DNA from: Shouchella tritolerans
GTDB lineage: Bacteria > Bacillota > Bacilli > Bacillales > Bacillaceae_D
DNA: 64,000 nucleotides
Assembly (NCBI RefSeq): GCF_025770735.1
Contig: NZ_JAODPB010000005.1
Location: 310,001 to 374,000 of the forward strand
Direction: 5' to 3'
In this document: one piece after another, positions 37,718 to 46,934 of the stretch
How positions within the stretch are numbered: position 1 is the stretch's first letter
Layout of the letters: every line of letters begins with the position of its first letter
Translations under genes and position numbers: made by a program
The notes under the pieces: generated by a model
Databases searched by the model: none
Told to the model about the DNA's origin: nothing
The model's input: the letters and a program-made list of their open reading frames with translations, nothing else

Positions 37718-38131
37718 CCAATACCTCCTTCATTTTTGAACAGCTCTAGGCAAAAGAAAGCAACCTTTTCAGTTAACTGGAAAGATTGCCCAAACGTTCT
37801 AAAAAACAACGGCTTTTTCATTATAACGGGTTCATCATCGAACTTCAATGTCTATATTGAACCTGTCATCATTGACGCTATGAGAGTGCAATGTTAAATG
37901 GTTCGTACTAATTGGAGCTTATAATTAGACGCAGATAGGCCACCTGCGCTGCTTAGGGGTTATAAATTCCTCTTTCTAAGCACTCACATGCTCATTATTA
38001 AGAAATTAAAAAGCATCTCTATTGTCAGTTGCATAGCGAACAATAGAGATGCTGTGTGCCAGCAGGTCGTTTTTTTGTCAACTTTAACAGGAGCATAGGG
38101 CGTTTTCTCCCCTAGCTCCTTTTATTCATAC
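37718..38131. other. 414-bp intergenic region with the aco-operon terminator
   Basis: The terminator is AGCATCTCTATTGT (38012-38025) / ACAATAGAGATGCT (38040-38053), followed on the minus strand by TTTTTAATTTC. A second near-palindrome, AACCTTTTCAGTTAACTGG around 37762-37790, could be a promoter-proximal operator or a terminator. No further gene seen. Confidence 0.65.
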
Positions 38132-39364
38132 TTAAAGGATGAGCAAATTTGGATTTTCGACATATTTAACAACAGCATCTAAAAATTGTGCCGCTAACAC
38201 ACCGTCAACAATTTGATGATCAAACGTCAAGCTGAATGGCATTTTTTGAACAGGTTCCACTTGACCGTCTTCTGAAAGAGCGAGTTCCTGTTGCAATGAG
38301 CCAACGCCTAAAATGCCCGTTTCTGCTGGATTTAAAATTGGCGTAAAGTATTCTATGCCGCTCGCGCCTAGATTCGTGATCGTGAAAGTCGAACCAGACA
38401 ACTCATCTGGATTGCTTTGGCCCCTTCTAGCATTTGCGGCGATTTCCTCAATCTTCGTTGCGAGTTGGCCGATCGATAAATGGTGAGCATCACGAATGAC
38501 TGGGACGACAAGTCCATCGTCCAGCGACGTTGCAATCCCTAAATGAACATTTTCAAATTCTGTAAGCTGCCCATTCTCATAGCGGCTGTTCATGGCGCCA
38601 ACTTGCTGGAGAGCAAGTATGGTCGCACGGGCAAGAAGAACCGTCACGCTCAATTTCAACTGTAGCTGGTGAGACTCTGATTCTGTCTTCAATAAACGCC
38701 GAAAGGCAAGCAGTGCATTTGCATTGGCTTTACGATGCAATGTAAGTTGAGCAGTATTGTGCAAGCTGGCGCGCATATTACGGGCTATCGTTTTACGGAT
38801 CGGAGACAGGCCTTCCCCTATGTCGTCTAAGTGCGCCACTTGCGCATTTTCGTTTGCTGCTTGTTTTACTGCTTGGGTTGATACTTGGTTTGATGCTTCT
38901 CGCAATATATCACGCTTTGTAATGCGCCCGTTGCCACCTGTACCTTCCATTTCTTCGATGTTTACGTTATGTTCTTTTGCAAGCTTCCGTGCCAATGGCG
39001 TAATAAAAATACGTTTTTCGCCTTTCTTTTGAACTTGTTTGACAGGCGCTTTGCTTGCCGTGTCTGTTTCTAATGGCGATGATTGTGACGCAGTTGGAGG
39101 AGTTGCAGCAGTTTCCGTTATTTCTTCTCCTTCTTGGCCAATACGCGCCAACACTTCACCGACTTTCATGACTGTATCTACTTCTCCGTATCTAGCTAAT
39201 AATATACCGTCTTCTGGTGCCTCTAGCTCTTGTGTTAATTTTTCAGAGCTAATTTCCACAATTGCCTCGCCTTTTGTAACTGGATCACCAACCTCTTTAC
39301 ACCAATTGACAATCGTCCCTTCAGACATGGTCATCCCTAGCTTAGGCATTACAATTTTACCCAT
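38132..39364 (-). CDS. acoC: Dihydrolipoamide acyltransferase E2 (acetoin dehydrogenase type)
   Basis: This 410-residue E2 core of a 2-oxo-acid/acetoin dehydrogenase complex has an N-terminal lipoyl domain with the lipoylated lysine in EISSEKLTQE, a peripheral-subunit-binding domain (TPLARKLAKEHNVN) and a C-terminal catalytic domain ending with LTFDHQIVDG (HxxxDG). Start ATG at 39364 (MGKIVMPKLGMTMSEG), SD GGAGGAGGTG. Last gene of the operon. Substrate assignment to acetoin rests on gene order, the lpd copy and the AcoR-like activator. Confidence 0.88.
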   Translation of the reverse strand: MGKIVMPKLGMTMSEGTIVNWCKEVGDPVTKGEAIVEISSEKLTQELEAPEDGILLARYGEVDTVMKVGEVLARIGQEGEEITETAATPPTASQSSPLETDTASKAPVKQVQKKGEKRIFITPLARKLAKEHNVNIEEMEGTGGNGRITKRDILREASNQVSTQAVKQAANENAQVAHLDDIGEGLSPIRKTIARNMRASLHNTAQLTLHRKANANALLAFRRLLKTESESHQLQLKLSVTVLLARATILALQQVGAMNSRYENGQLTEFENVHLGIATSLDDGLVVPVIRDAHHLSIGQLATKIEEIAANARRGQSNPDELSGSTFTITNLGASGIEYFTPILNPAETGILGVGSLQQELALSEDGQVEPVQKMPFSLTFDHQIVDGVLAAQFLDAVVKYVENPNLLIL

Positions 39365-39394
39365 CAGTCCATTCACCTCCTCCAAATTCCATGT

Positions 39395-40438
39395 TTACTG
39401 TTTTAAATCTGCAATAATTTCATCTGCTACGCGTAATACTTTAGCAGCATCAGGAATATACGCCTGCTCCAAATTCGTCGCAAATGGAACAGGTGTATTC
39501 GGTGCACAGACCGTTTTAATCGGTCCATCTAAGTAATCAAATGCTTTATCTGCAACGACTGAGGCAATGTCAGTCGCCGTGTTGTTATGAGGGTTCGATT
39601 CATCTATCACAATTAAACGCCCCGTTTTCTTGATCGAATCAATGACCGTCTCCTCATCCCAAGGGGCGACAGTCCGTAAGTCAATCACTTCGGCTGAAAT
39701 GTCTTCTTTTGCAAGCGTTTGAGCCGTTTCTTCTGCTACCTGCACCATTTTTCCAATCGCTACGATCGTAATGTCCTTTCCTTCGCGAATCACATTGGCT
39801 TTGCCTATTTCAACCGTATAGTAATCCTCTGGTACGTGGCCCTTCATCCCATAAAGCAATTTATCCTCAGAAAACACAACGAGATTATCTTCTTCAACCG
39901 CAGCTAGCATCAGGCCTTTGGCATCATAAGGATTAGAAGGGACGACAACTTTTACGCCAGGTATTGCTCCAAACATACCGTATAACGTTTGCGAGTGCTG
40001 GGCAGCCGCGCCTGCGCCTGCACCGTGAACCGTTCGGACAGTAAGCGGCATTTTCGCTTTTCCGCCAAACATATAACGCATTTTCGCCCCTTGGTTTAAA
40101 ATAGGGTCTAACGCAAAGCCGATAAAATCATTGAACATGAGCTCCGCAATCGGACGAAGACCTGTCGCAGCTGCTCCTACCGCTGCGCCAAAATAACCAT
40201 GTTCTGCAATGGGTGTATCAATAACCCGTTCCCTTCCAAACTCTGTAACAAGGCCCTTTGATAATCCGAAAACCCCTCCAAATGCATCATCATACCGGCC
40301 ATCATCTTGTACTAAATGGTCGACTTCCGCTCCACCAGCAACGTCCGTACCAATCAATATGACGTTGTCGTCTTTCCGCATTGCTTGCGCCATCGCCTCA
40401 TTAATGGCTGTCATAAATGTAACGATCCGTTCTGTCAT
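39395..40438 (-). CDS. acoB: Dehydrogenase E1 component, beta subunit (AcoB-like)
   Basis: This 347-residue TPP-dependent E1 beta subunit has EHGYFGAAVGAA and GAGAGAAAQHSQ segments, typical of the acetoin/pyruvate E1 beta family. ATG at 40438 with AGGAGGAAC upstream, 17 bp after acoA. Confidence 0.9.
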   Translation of the reverse strand: MTERIVTFMTAINEAMAQAMRKDDNVILIGTDVAGGAEVDHLVQDDGRYDDAFGGVFGLSKGLVTEFGRERVIDTPIAEHGYFGAAVGAAATGLRPIAELMFNDFIGFALDPILNQGAKMRYMFGGKAKMPLTVRTVHGAGAGAAAQHSQTLYGMFGAIPGVKVVVPSNPYDAKGLMLAAVEEDNLVVFSEDKLLYGMKGHVPEDYYTVEIGKANVIREGKDITIVAIGKMVQVAEETAQTLAKEDISAEVIDLRTVAPWDEETVIDSIKKTGRLIVIDESNPHNNTATDIASVVADKAFDYLDGPIKTVCAPNTPVPFATNLEQAYIPDAAKVLRVADEIIADLKQ

Positions 40439-40455
40439 TTTTGTTCCTCCTCTTC

Positions 40456-41403
40456 TTAAGCAAAAATATCTGTATATAACGATTCCAAATCAGGAAGTGG
40501 GCTATTTTGAGCAAATTCGCTCGCTTTTTTAATCGTTTCCGCTGCCTCTTTTTCAATCTCATCCGCCTGTTCATTCGTCATCCAGCCTTTTTCCACAGCA
40601 GTCTTTCGAAATTCAGGAATTGGATCGCGATCACGGTTTTGATCCCCTTCAGATTTATATTTTTGTTCATCTCCCTCAAAATGCCCGTAATGTCGATAGG
40701 TGTCACACTCAATTAACGTTGGGCCTTCACCTGCTTTCGCTCTGCGAATTGCCTCTTTTGTCGCACTATAAACATCCACTACTTTCATGCCATCTACCCG
40801 GACTCCAGGCATATTGTAAGCGGCCGCCCGTTCTGCGACCGTTTCAGAAGCACTGGCATAACGGAAAGGTGTTCCCTCGCCAAATTGATTGTTCTCACAA
40901 ACAAAGATGACCGGCAATTTCAAAATCGACGCTAAGTTAAGTCCTTCGTGGAATAAACCTTCGTTAGATGCTCCGTCTCCAAAAAAACAAACAGCAACAT
41001 GATCCTGCCGAAGTGTTTTAATCGTTAGTGCTGCACCCGCCGCAAGTCCAAAACCGCCGCCGACAATGCCATTAGCGCCAAGCATTCCTTTTTCAACATC
41101 CGCAACGTGCATAGAGCCGCCCTTGCCGCCACCAAGCCCATCTTTTTTTCCCATAATCTCGGCCATCATCCGGTTAATATCACAGCCTTTCGCAATTGCA
41201 TGGCCGTGGCCGCGGTGCGTACTTGTGATATAATCCTCTTCATCCAATAGGACCGAAACACCTGTGGCCACAGCCTCTTCACCTGCGTACAAATGAACAA
41301 AGCCTGGAATGATGCCTTCCCCAAACTTCCGGTGTACTTCTTCCTCAAACAAACGGATTTCATTCATTTTCTGGTAAATCCATAAGGCTTCTTTTTTCTT
41401 CAT
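40456..41403 (-). CDS. acoA: Dehydrogenase E1 component, alpha subunit (AcoA-like)
   Basis: This 315-residue TPP-binding E1 alpha subunit has the thiamine-diphosphate motif [30 protein letters not shown]. RxH in [13 protein letters not shown] is the usual E1 alpha active-site loop. AGGAGGAGC precedes ATG 41403. Confidence 0.9.
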   Translation of the reverse strand: [315 protein letters not shown]

Positions 41404-41429
41404 TTTTGCTCCTCCTTCAATGAAGTTTC

Positions 41430-42782
41430 TTACTGGTGAATAGCTCGTTTACTAAACGCCAGTGCACTTTCGCCAATAACTTCAGCAATGGTTGGGTGTG
41501 CATGAATCAATGTTTGTAATTCTGAAATGGTCCCTTCTGATACTCGGACGGCCAGCAACTCTCCTATTAGCTCAGTTGCATGTTTCCCAACAATGACTGC
41601 ACCGAGCAGTTCACCGTATTTTTTCTCCGTAATTAGCTTTACAAAACCAGATGTGTCCCCTTCTGCGAGCGCTTTCCCATTCGCGGCATTTGCTGAAAAT
41701 GAGACTTTGACATCGTAACCTCGTTCTTTCGCTTCTTTTTCACTCAAACCGAAGGAAGCGATTTCAGGTTTTGTATAAACACATCGGGGGATGCCAAGTT
41801 CGTCAATTGGCTGTTGCTTTATCCCTGCCATATGTTCGACAGCCGCAATGCCTTCCGCACTCGCTGCATGAGCCAATTCATATTTGCCAATCACATCACC
41901 AATTGCATAAATGCCCTTTTTACTCGTTTCATAATATTGATTTACTTCGATGAAACGATTGTTTTCGTCTTTTTGTAAGTTCAGCGCATCCGCCAATTCC
42001 GTATTAGGACGCCTTCCAGCTGCCACGAGCAACCGTTCAAATGGAAAAGTAGCATTTGCCGTGCGGACAAGTCCTTGTTGCACATGTTCAATAGCGACAT
42101 TTGTCTCGATTTCCACGCCTCGCTGTTGCAACTGTTCTTTTACAATAGCCCGTGCCTCTTCATCTTCTGTTTGCAAAATATCCGGTGCCACTTCTAAAAT
42201 CGTCACTTTTGTACCAAACGGAGAGACTGCGAATGCAAGCTCGACAGCAATCACACCCCCTCCAATGATGACAAGCGATTTTGGCAGCGATGTTTGTTGA
42301 AAAAACGTATCCGTCGTCATATAATCAATCGTTTCTAGGTGGGCAATCGGTGGAATAAACGGTTTTCCCCCTGTAGCCAGTAACATGTTTTTACTTTGAA
42401 TGATGTGACCATCACAAACCAGTCGTTGCGATCCATCAATCGTTGCCTCTCCTTGGAAAAACGTAATGCGATTTTTCTTTAGCAAGTGGGCAATGCCTGT
42501 CGATAAGGATTGAATAATGGTGTTTTGTCGCCGAAACAGTTTACGATCATCTACTTGGACAACAGATGTTTCAATCCCCCATTCTTGTGCTTGTCGAATT
42601 TCCTCAAGGCGTCCCCCGTGCTGCAGCATAATCTTGGAAGGAATACATCCGCTATGCAAACAAGTTCCTCCAGGTTTGCCCCGGTCAATGAGCGCTACGG
42701 TCATGCCTAGCTGAGCGGCTCGAATGGCCGCCACATAACCTCCAGGACCAGCGCCGACAACGGTTAAATCAAATGATTTCAA
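41430..42782 (-). CDS. acoL: Dihydrolipoyl dehydrogenase E3 (AcoL-like)
   Basis: This 450-residue FAD flavoprotein reoxidises the lipoyl arm and reduces NAD+. FAD-binding GAGPGGYVAAIRAA at the N-terminus, redox disulfide GGTCLHSGCIPSK, NAD-binding VIGGGVIAVELA and C-terminal HAHPT. It is the first gene behind the sigma-54 promoter; in B. subtilis acoL is last, so the order is rotated here. Confidence 0.92.
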   Translation of the reverse strand: MKSFDLTVVGAGPGGYVAAIRAAQLGMTVALIDRGKPGGTCLHSGCIPSKIMLQHGGRLEEIRQAQEWGIETSVVQVDDRKLFRRQNTIIQSLSTGIAHLLKKNRITFFQGEATIDGSQRLVCDGHIIQSKNMLLATGGKPFIPPIAHLETIDYMTTDTFFQQTSLPKSLVIIGGGVIAVELAFAVSPFGTKVTILEVAPDILQTEDEEARAIVKEQLQQRGVEIETNVAIEHVQQGLVRTANATFPFERLLVAAGRRPNTELADALNLQKDENNRFIEVNQYYETSKKGIYAIGDVIGKYELAHAASAEGIAAVEHMAGIKQQPIDELGIPRCVYTKPEIASFGLSEKEAKERGYDVKVSFSANAANGKALAEGDTSGFVKLITEKKYGELLGAVIVGKHATELIGELLAVRVSEGTISELQTLIHAHPTIAEVIGESALAFSKRAIHQ

Positions 42783-42847
42783 TCCCTTCTCCCTCCTTAG
42801 TCTTTCGTGTTAATTGATTGACAAGACACTCTCCTTTCCGCCCAAAG

Positions 42848-42861
42848 GCAAGCGCTTTCTT
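42848..42861 (-). promoter_or_regulatory. cre-like site downstream of the sigma-54 promoter
   Basis: Minus strand AGAAAGCGCTTGCC fits the cre core (GAAAGCGCTT) and lies about 5-18 bp beyond the predicted transcription start of the aco operon. Confidence 0.5.
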
Positions 42862-42877
42862 TTTCGTAAATCAATCA

Positions 42878-42893
42878 TGCAATTTTCATGCCA
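42878..42893 (-). promoter_or_regulatory. Sigma-54 (-24/-12) promoter of the aco operon
   Basis: Minus strand TGGCATGAAAATTGCA has the -24 TGGCA and -12 TTGCA elements with correct spacing (consensus TGGCACG-N4-TTGCA). It lies about 95 bp before the first gene and downstream of an AcoR-type enhancer-binding protein gene. Confidence 0.85.
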
Positions 42894-42957
42894 ACTATTC
42901 GGTTTATGCACAGCCCTTTGTTTACCGTATTTTCGTGGTTGCTGTCGAATCCTGTTA

Positions 42958-42990
42958 TGTATCATCTGAAACAGCTTTTGTATCAATGTC
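42958..42990. promoter_or_regulatory. Candidate AcoR upstream activating sequence
   Basis: TGTATCA occurs at 42958-42964 and 42979-42985, 21 bp apart (two helical turns). The first is part of a dyad TGTATC-atct-GAAACA. It lies 65-110 bp upstream of the -24 element, where enhancer-binding proteins act. Confidence 0.45.
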
Positions 42991-42999
42991 TCATCGAAC

Positions 43000-43046
43000 C
43001 AAAAAAAGCGTAGACAAAGTGTTTAGCTGTCACTTTGTCTACGCTT
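43000..43046 (-). terminator. Terminator after acoR
   Basis: Perfect 15-bp arms AGCGTAGACAAAGTG (43007-43021) and CACTTTGTCTACGCT (43031-43045), followed by T7 on the minus strand. Confidence 0.9.
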
Positions 43047-43050
43047 ATAC

Positions 43051-44994
43051 TCAGTGGCGTTCAATGCGATGTTTTTTTAGTTTTCTGTAGATGGTAGCCC
43101 GAGACATATTCAAAGAAGCTGCTGCCTTTGTTACATTGCCTTCTTGCTGCTCAATCGCCTGCAACAGTTTTTGTTTTTCATGCTCATCACCTTGTGTTTG
43201 TGAGTATAAGCTATCCGGTAAATGGTGGGGATGGATGATATCGCCGTCCATCACAAACATCGCTTGCTGTAGTACATTTTTCAATTCTCTTATGTTTCCC
43301 GGCCAATGATAATTTTCGAGGAGACTTAACGTTTCCCGGGTTAAGCTGATCGTTTGTTTTCCAAATTCCTGACAAAGAGCAGGTAAAAAAGATTGAATTA
43401 ACGCCGGTATATCTTCAATCCGTTCTCTTAATGGCGGAAGTTTCATTTGCAGGACACATAAACGATAATATAGATCTTCACGAAACGTGCCTTTTTGCAC
43501 CGCTTCCTTTAAATCTTTATTCGTAGCAGATAAGACTCGTACATCGACAGGGATCGCCACGCTTCCACCGATCCGCATAACGACCCGTTCTTCTAAAATA
43601 CGTAACAAATGGATTTGTAAATCCAGCGGCATATCGCCAATTTCATCTAAAAAGATGGTGCCACCATTTGCTTGTTCAAACTTTCCTGCACTCCCTTTTG
43701 CTTTACTGCCAGTAAAAGCACCTGCTTCATAACCGGACAGCTCACTTTCTAGCAAGCTCGGTGGAATCGCTCCGCAATTAATAGCAACAAATGGTTTGTC
43801 GCCACGGTCACTCGCTTGGTGGATCGCTTGCGCCAACACTTCCTTCCCTGTCCCCGTTTCTCCCGATATAAATATAGTAGATTGTAAGCACGCAGCTTTT
43901 TTCGCTTGCTTTAATAGCGCCTGAAATGTTGGGGACACGCCGATCATATTGGAAAAACTGTAACGCGTTGTCGTCTCTTTAGGAGACGGCTTCTTTTTGT
44001 TCACCACTCTATAATCTTCCTGAAGAAAAATGACAACTCCATAAATATGGTCTTGAAACCGGACAGGGTGAATTGAAACTTGATAGCGTTTATTTGTTGA
44101 TCCATCTTTAATCTGTTCATTTACTATTTGCTGGCCATTTGTCCGAACTTTATCTACTAGTGCCTTTAATTCAGTAAAGCTGGCTATGGACGTCTCGTTT
44201 CGAAACCGTTCGCTTCGACTCGCACTCTCATTTCGGGTCAGAATTTGATCACTTAAATCTACAGACAACACGATTTTGTCCATCTTTTCGAGTGCTGTGT
44301 TTAAAAATAGGTTATGCCGTAAAGCATATTCAAAAAAATGGCGCTCGATCGATAGAGCCATATTTTTCGCTTCAGCCAGTGCATAACCAATCGAATGGCG
44401 ATGAACATCACTTGCATTACCTGCGAGATTCACAATGCCTAGTAATTCTTTTGTAAAAGGCGTTAAGATCGGAAAAGCGACACAGTACCAATCGTGTACA
44501 TTTTCACAAAAATGCTCAGAAAACAAGACTTGAGACGATTGCTTCGTTCTCAGAACCATCCCAACTGCATTTGTGCCTGCAGACTTCTCGCTCCAAGTTC
44601 CACCTGCAAAAATATACCGTTTCTCTGCTCTTTTTAAAACGTTTTTTTCCCCTACAGTTTTCAAAATCGTTCCATCTTTATCGGCAATAGATAGGACCGT
44701 CTTCGAGTCATCAAATAAATCGAGCAGCTGCTGAATGCGGGGGGATGCGTAAGACAACAACTGCTTATTGTGTTTTAATCGAATGGCAAGCGTCTGATCG
44801 TTTATGACTTCGTTTATTTGGCTTTGAAACGGATTAACCCCTAAATCTTTAGATGTTTCCCATGAATGAGCAATCTCACTTCTCAATTCACTTTGCAAGA
44901 TCCCCTCATTCCTTAAATAGCGACTCCAAGCAGTTTTAACAGAACCGTTGTACCATTCGGCATTCAAAATTGCTCTGCTCATTTGTTGGTTCAC
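43051..44994 (-). CDS. acoR: Sigma-54-dependent activator, AcoR-like
   Basis: This 647-residue enhancer-binding protein has an N-terminal GAF-type sensor region (about 60-210), a PAS-like middle, and an AAA+ domain (about 335-560) with Walker A GETGTGKE and FLDEIGDMPLD. A C-terminal Fis-type HTH is present (GNVTKAAASLNMSRATIYRKLKKH region). The sigma-54 contact loop reads GAFTGS instead of GAFTGA. Start is GTG at 44994 with AAAGGAGG 8 bp upstream. It should activate the adjacent aco operon in response to acetoin. Confidence 0.9.
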   Translation of the reverse strand: MNQQMSRAILNAEWYNGSVKTAWSRYLRNEGILQSELRSEIAHSWETSKDLGVNPFQSQINEVINDQTLAIRLKHNKQLLSYASPRIQQLLDLFDDSKTVLSIADKDGTILKTVGEKNVLKRAEKRYIFAGGTWSEKSAGTNAVGMVLRTKQSSQVLFSEHFCENVHDWYCVAFPILTPFTKELLGIVNLAGNASDVHRHSIGYALAEAKNMALSIERHFFEYALRHNLFLNTALEKMDKIVLSVDLSDQILTRNESASRSERFRNETSIASFTELKALVDKVRTNGQQIVNEQIKDGSTNKRYQVSIHPVRFQDHIYGVVIFLQEDYRVVNKKKPSPKETTTRYSFSNMIGVSPTFQALLKQAKKAACLQSTIFISGETGTGKEVLAQAIHQASDRGDKPFVAINCGAIPPSLLESELSGYEAGAFTGSKAKGSAGKFEQANGGTIFLDEIGDMPLDLQIHLLRILEERVVMRIGGSVAIPVDVRVLSATNKDLKEAVQKGTFREDLYYRLCVLQMKLPPLRERIEDIPALIQSFLPALCQEFGKQTISLTRETLSLLENYHWPGNIRELKNVLQQAMFVMDGDIIHPHHLPDSLYSQTQGDEHEKQKLLQAIEQQEGNVTKAAASLNMSRATIYRKLKKHRIERH

Positions 44995-45090
44995 TGTTGT
45001 AGCCTCCTTTAATGGAAAAAAATCGATTGCCAGAACGTCAACTGGAGATACGATCTTCTAAAACGATCATACTAAATAGTCCCACAAAGA

Positions 45091-45104
45091 AGGAAGCGTT
45101 TTCT
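45091..45104 (-). promoter_or_regulatory. cre site upstream of acoR
   Basis: Minus strand AGAAAACGCTTCCT matches the cre pattern. It lies just upstream of a TATGAT -10-like hexamer (45066-45071), so CcpA could repress acoR, as known for B. subtilis acoR. Confidence 0.5.
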
Positions 45105-45219
45105 TGAATTTTCTTTTCATCTATTTATCATCACTCGATGGTTATGGTTATTTTCACTATGACCCCCCTATAAATACAGAGAATCAAAAAAACAAATGTC
45201 TGCTTGTAAACAAAGGCCG

Positions 45220-45924
45220 TTACCACCCCACCGTCAATAAAATTGTCCCCCCAACCGGGACCACAATCGAAACGATAATCGCACATAGGATCATTGCAAT
45301 TGAAGAAATGGCCCCTTCTGCTTCAGAATGCTCAAGCGCTTTTGCCGTTCCTATTGCATGGGCACTAGCGCCAAAAGCGACGCCTCTGCCAATAAAGTGT
45401 GAAATATGAGTCCATTTTAACAAAGTGCCTGAAACAATTGCGCCTGTTAGTCCGGCGATTGTCACTAAAATCGCTGCTAGTGTTGTATTTCCATTTAAAA
45501 GCGCCATTATATCCATCGCCACTGGAGCAGTGACGGACTTCGTCAACAAAGGCTGAAGAAACGCCATTTTTAATCCAACTAGTGCGCCAAGCATAAAGCC
45601 ACTTGCGACGCCAAACAACGCCCCAATTGTAATGCTAATGATGAGGGGGCGAAAGTATTTCTTAATGAGCGGTAACTGCCGGTACAAAGGAATGGCCAAT
45701 GCAACTACAGCCGGTCCAAGGAAGGACGATATCCAGCTCACCGCCTCCTGATAATGTTGATATGTAATGCCGCTAAGCAATAAAAATAAAACGGAGATGG
45801 CTGTCGTTACAAGCAAAGGCAAAAACAACAGCGTTTTTTTCCGTTTATAGAGGGCAACTGCAGCCAAAAAGACGACAAGCGTAGCCCCACTAGCGGCCAA
45901 GGTGGTGGTTAGATTGTTTAGCAC
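45220..45924 (-). CDS. lrgB: LrgB/CidB-family membrane protein
   Basis: This 234-residue protein of six to seven membrane segments belongs to the LrgB family that pairs with an LrgA-type holin-like protein; such pairs influence murein hydrolase export and, in some bacilli, pyruvate uptake (PftAB/YsbAB). GLTGAIVSGTLL and FGASAHAIGTAKALE are family signatures. Overlaps lrgA by 35 bp. Confidence 0.87.
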   Translation of the reverse strand: MLNNLTTTLAASGATLVVFLAAVALYKRKKTLLFLPLLVTTAISVLFLLLSGITYQHYQEAVSWISSFLGPAVVALAIPLYRQLPLIKKYFRPLIISITIGALFGVASGFMLGALVGLKMAFLQPLLTKSVTAPVAMDIMALLNGNTTLAAILVTIAGLTGAIVSGTLLKWTHISHFIGRGVAFGASAHAIGTAKALEHSEAEGAISSIAMILCAIIVSIVVPVGGTILLTVGW

Positions 45925-46294
45925 AGGCCGATTCCCCTTTCTCCTCTTTCGTTGCTAATAATTGCCCAACATAACCACTTACAACCATGACTGCACAAGT
46001 ACTTACGATTGTAACACCGACCAACAATAAGCCTTGCGTAGAAAACAAAGCAGGCTCAGCGATAATCCCGACTGTTGTCGGCACAAAGAAAAGCGGTAAA
46101 AATGCAAGCAAAGCCAATGCCCCGTCTTCTAGCCACTTGCTTTTCACCACGCCTGTAACGAGTAGCACGAACAATAGCATCATGCCGACTAAGCTTCCTG
46201 ATAGTGGAAGATGAAGAACAGCAGCAAGCCCATTGCCAATGCTATTAAAGATGAATAACCCAATAATTTGCAAAACAAAACGCAGCCACTTCAC
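45890..46294 (-). CDS. lrgA: LrgA/CidA-family holin-like protein
   Basis: This 134-residue protein has four membrane segments; LPLSGSLVGMMLLFVLL is the LrgA signature. The start is GTG 46294, overlapping the TGA of thpR (GTGA), and the 3' end overlaps lrgB. Proximity to acetoin genes may hint at overflow-metabolite handling, as for pyruvate-transporting homologues; that is inference. Confidence 0.86.
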   Translation of the reverse strand: MKWLRFVLQIIGLFIFNSIGNGLAAVLHLPLSGSLVGMMLLFVLLVTGVVKSKWLEDGALALLAFLPLFFVPTTVGIIAEPALFSTQGLLLVGVTIVSTCAVMVVSGYVGQLLATKEEKGESACAKQSNHHLGR

Positions 46295-46851
46295 CGCTCT
46301 TCCCTACCTAAAAACGGAAACGAACGGACTTCCTCATATTTTGGAGTTTGTCCAGTAACGGTTTTATACAAACACAAGCGCTCAACTTTTTCTAAGCAAT
46401 CAAAACGAGACGGCGGCTTTACGTAAGGCTTTCTATGAGCCCATTTGCGGGCTATTGTGACATGGGGGGAAAACGGACGGCTGTCGACTGGATAGCCAAG
46501 TTGCGACAATAACGATACAACTTGGGCATGTTGTTCTACTAGCGTATCTCCTATTGGATTAGGCTTCATGTAAAAAATTCTCGGCCTGTCTTCTTTGCCG
46601 AATGTCCCATATTCGCCAAACTGCAACACAAACGGTGTGAACGTTGCAATCAATCGTGCGAGCTCTTTTTCCGTTTCTGCCCATTTTTGCGCTTGTAAGG
46701 AACCAAAAAAATGATAGGTTAAATGATAATCAGCCGGATGGACCCATTTTTTAAATCGCTCTTCTTGGACAAAGCGACAAGTATGTGAACAAATGGCCGA
46801 TTGAATGTCGTCAGAAAGGGGCAAAGCTAAAAAATAGTGTGGTTCGTTCAT
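46291..46851 (-). CDS. thpR: RNA 2',3'-cyclic phosphodiesterase (2'-5' RNA ligase family), YtlP
   Basis: This 186-residue 2H phosphoesterase has two HxTx motifs, HLTY in DYHLTYHFFG (about 43-46) and HVTI in SPHVTIARKW (about 130). It opens 2',3'-cyclic phosphates on RNA. First gene of a unit with lrgAB by a 4-bp overlap. Confidence 0.88.
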   Translation of the reverse strand: MNEPHYFLALPLSDDIQSAICSHTCRFVQEERFKKWVHPADYHLTYHFFGSLQAQKWAETEKELARLIATFTPFVLQFGEYGTFGKEDRPRIFYMKPNPIGDTLVEQHAQVVSLLSQLGYPVDSRPFSPHVTIARKWAHRKPYVKPPSRFDCLEKVERLCLYKTVTGQTPKYEEVRSFPFLGREER

Positions 46852-46934
46852 GTTGTCCTCCTAAGCGTTCAATAAGCTGGCTTGCCTTATTTATGTTAAA
46901 CTAAATAAATGGAACTTTAAAGAGGTGATTACTG

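Noticed and set aside
43007-43045. acoR terminator as another copy of the palindromic element
   Set aside because: It shares GTAGACAAA by eye, but the rest of the ends are missing and it functions as an ordinary perfect-stem terminator with T run.
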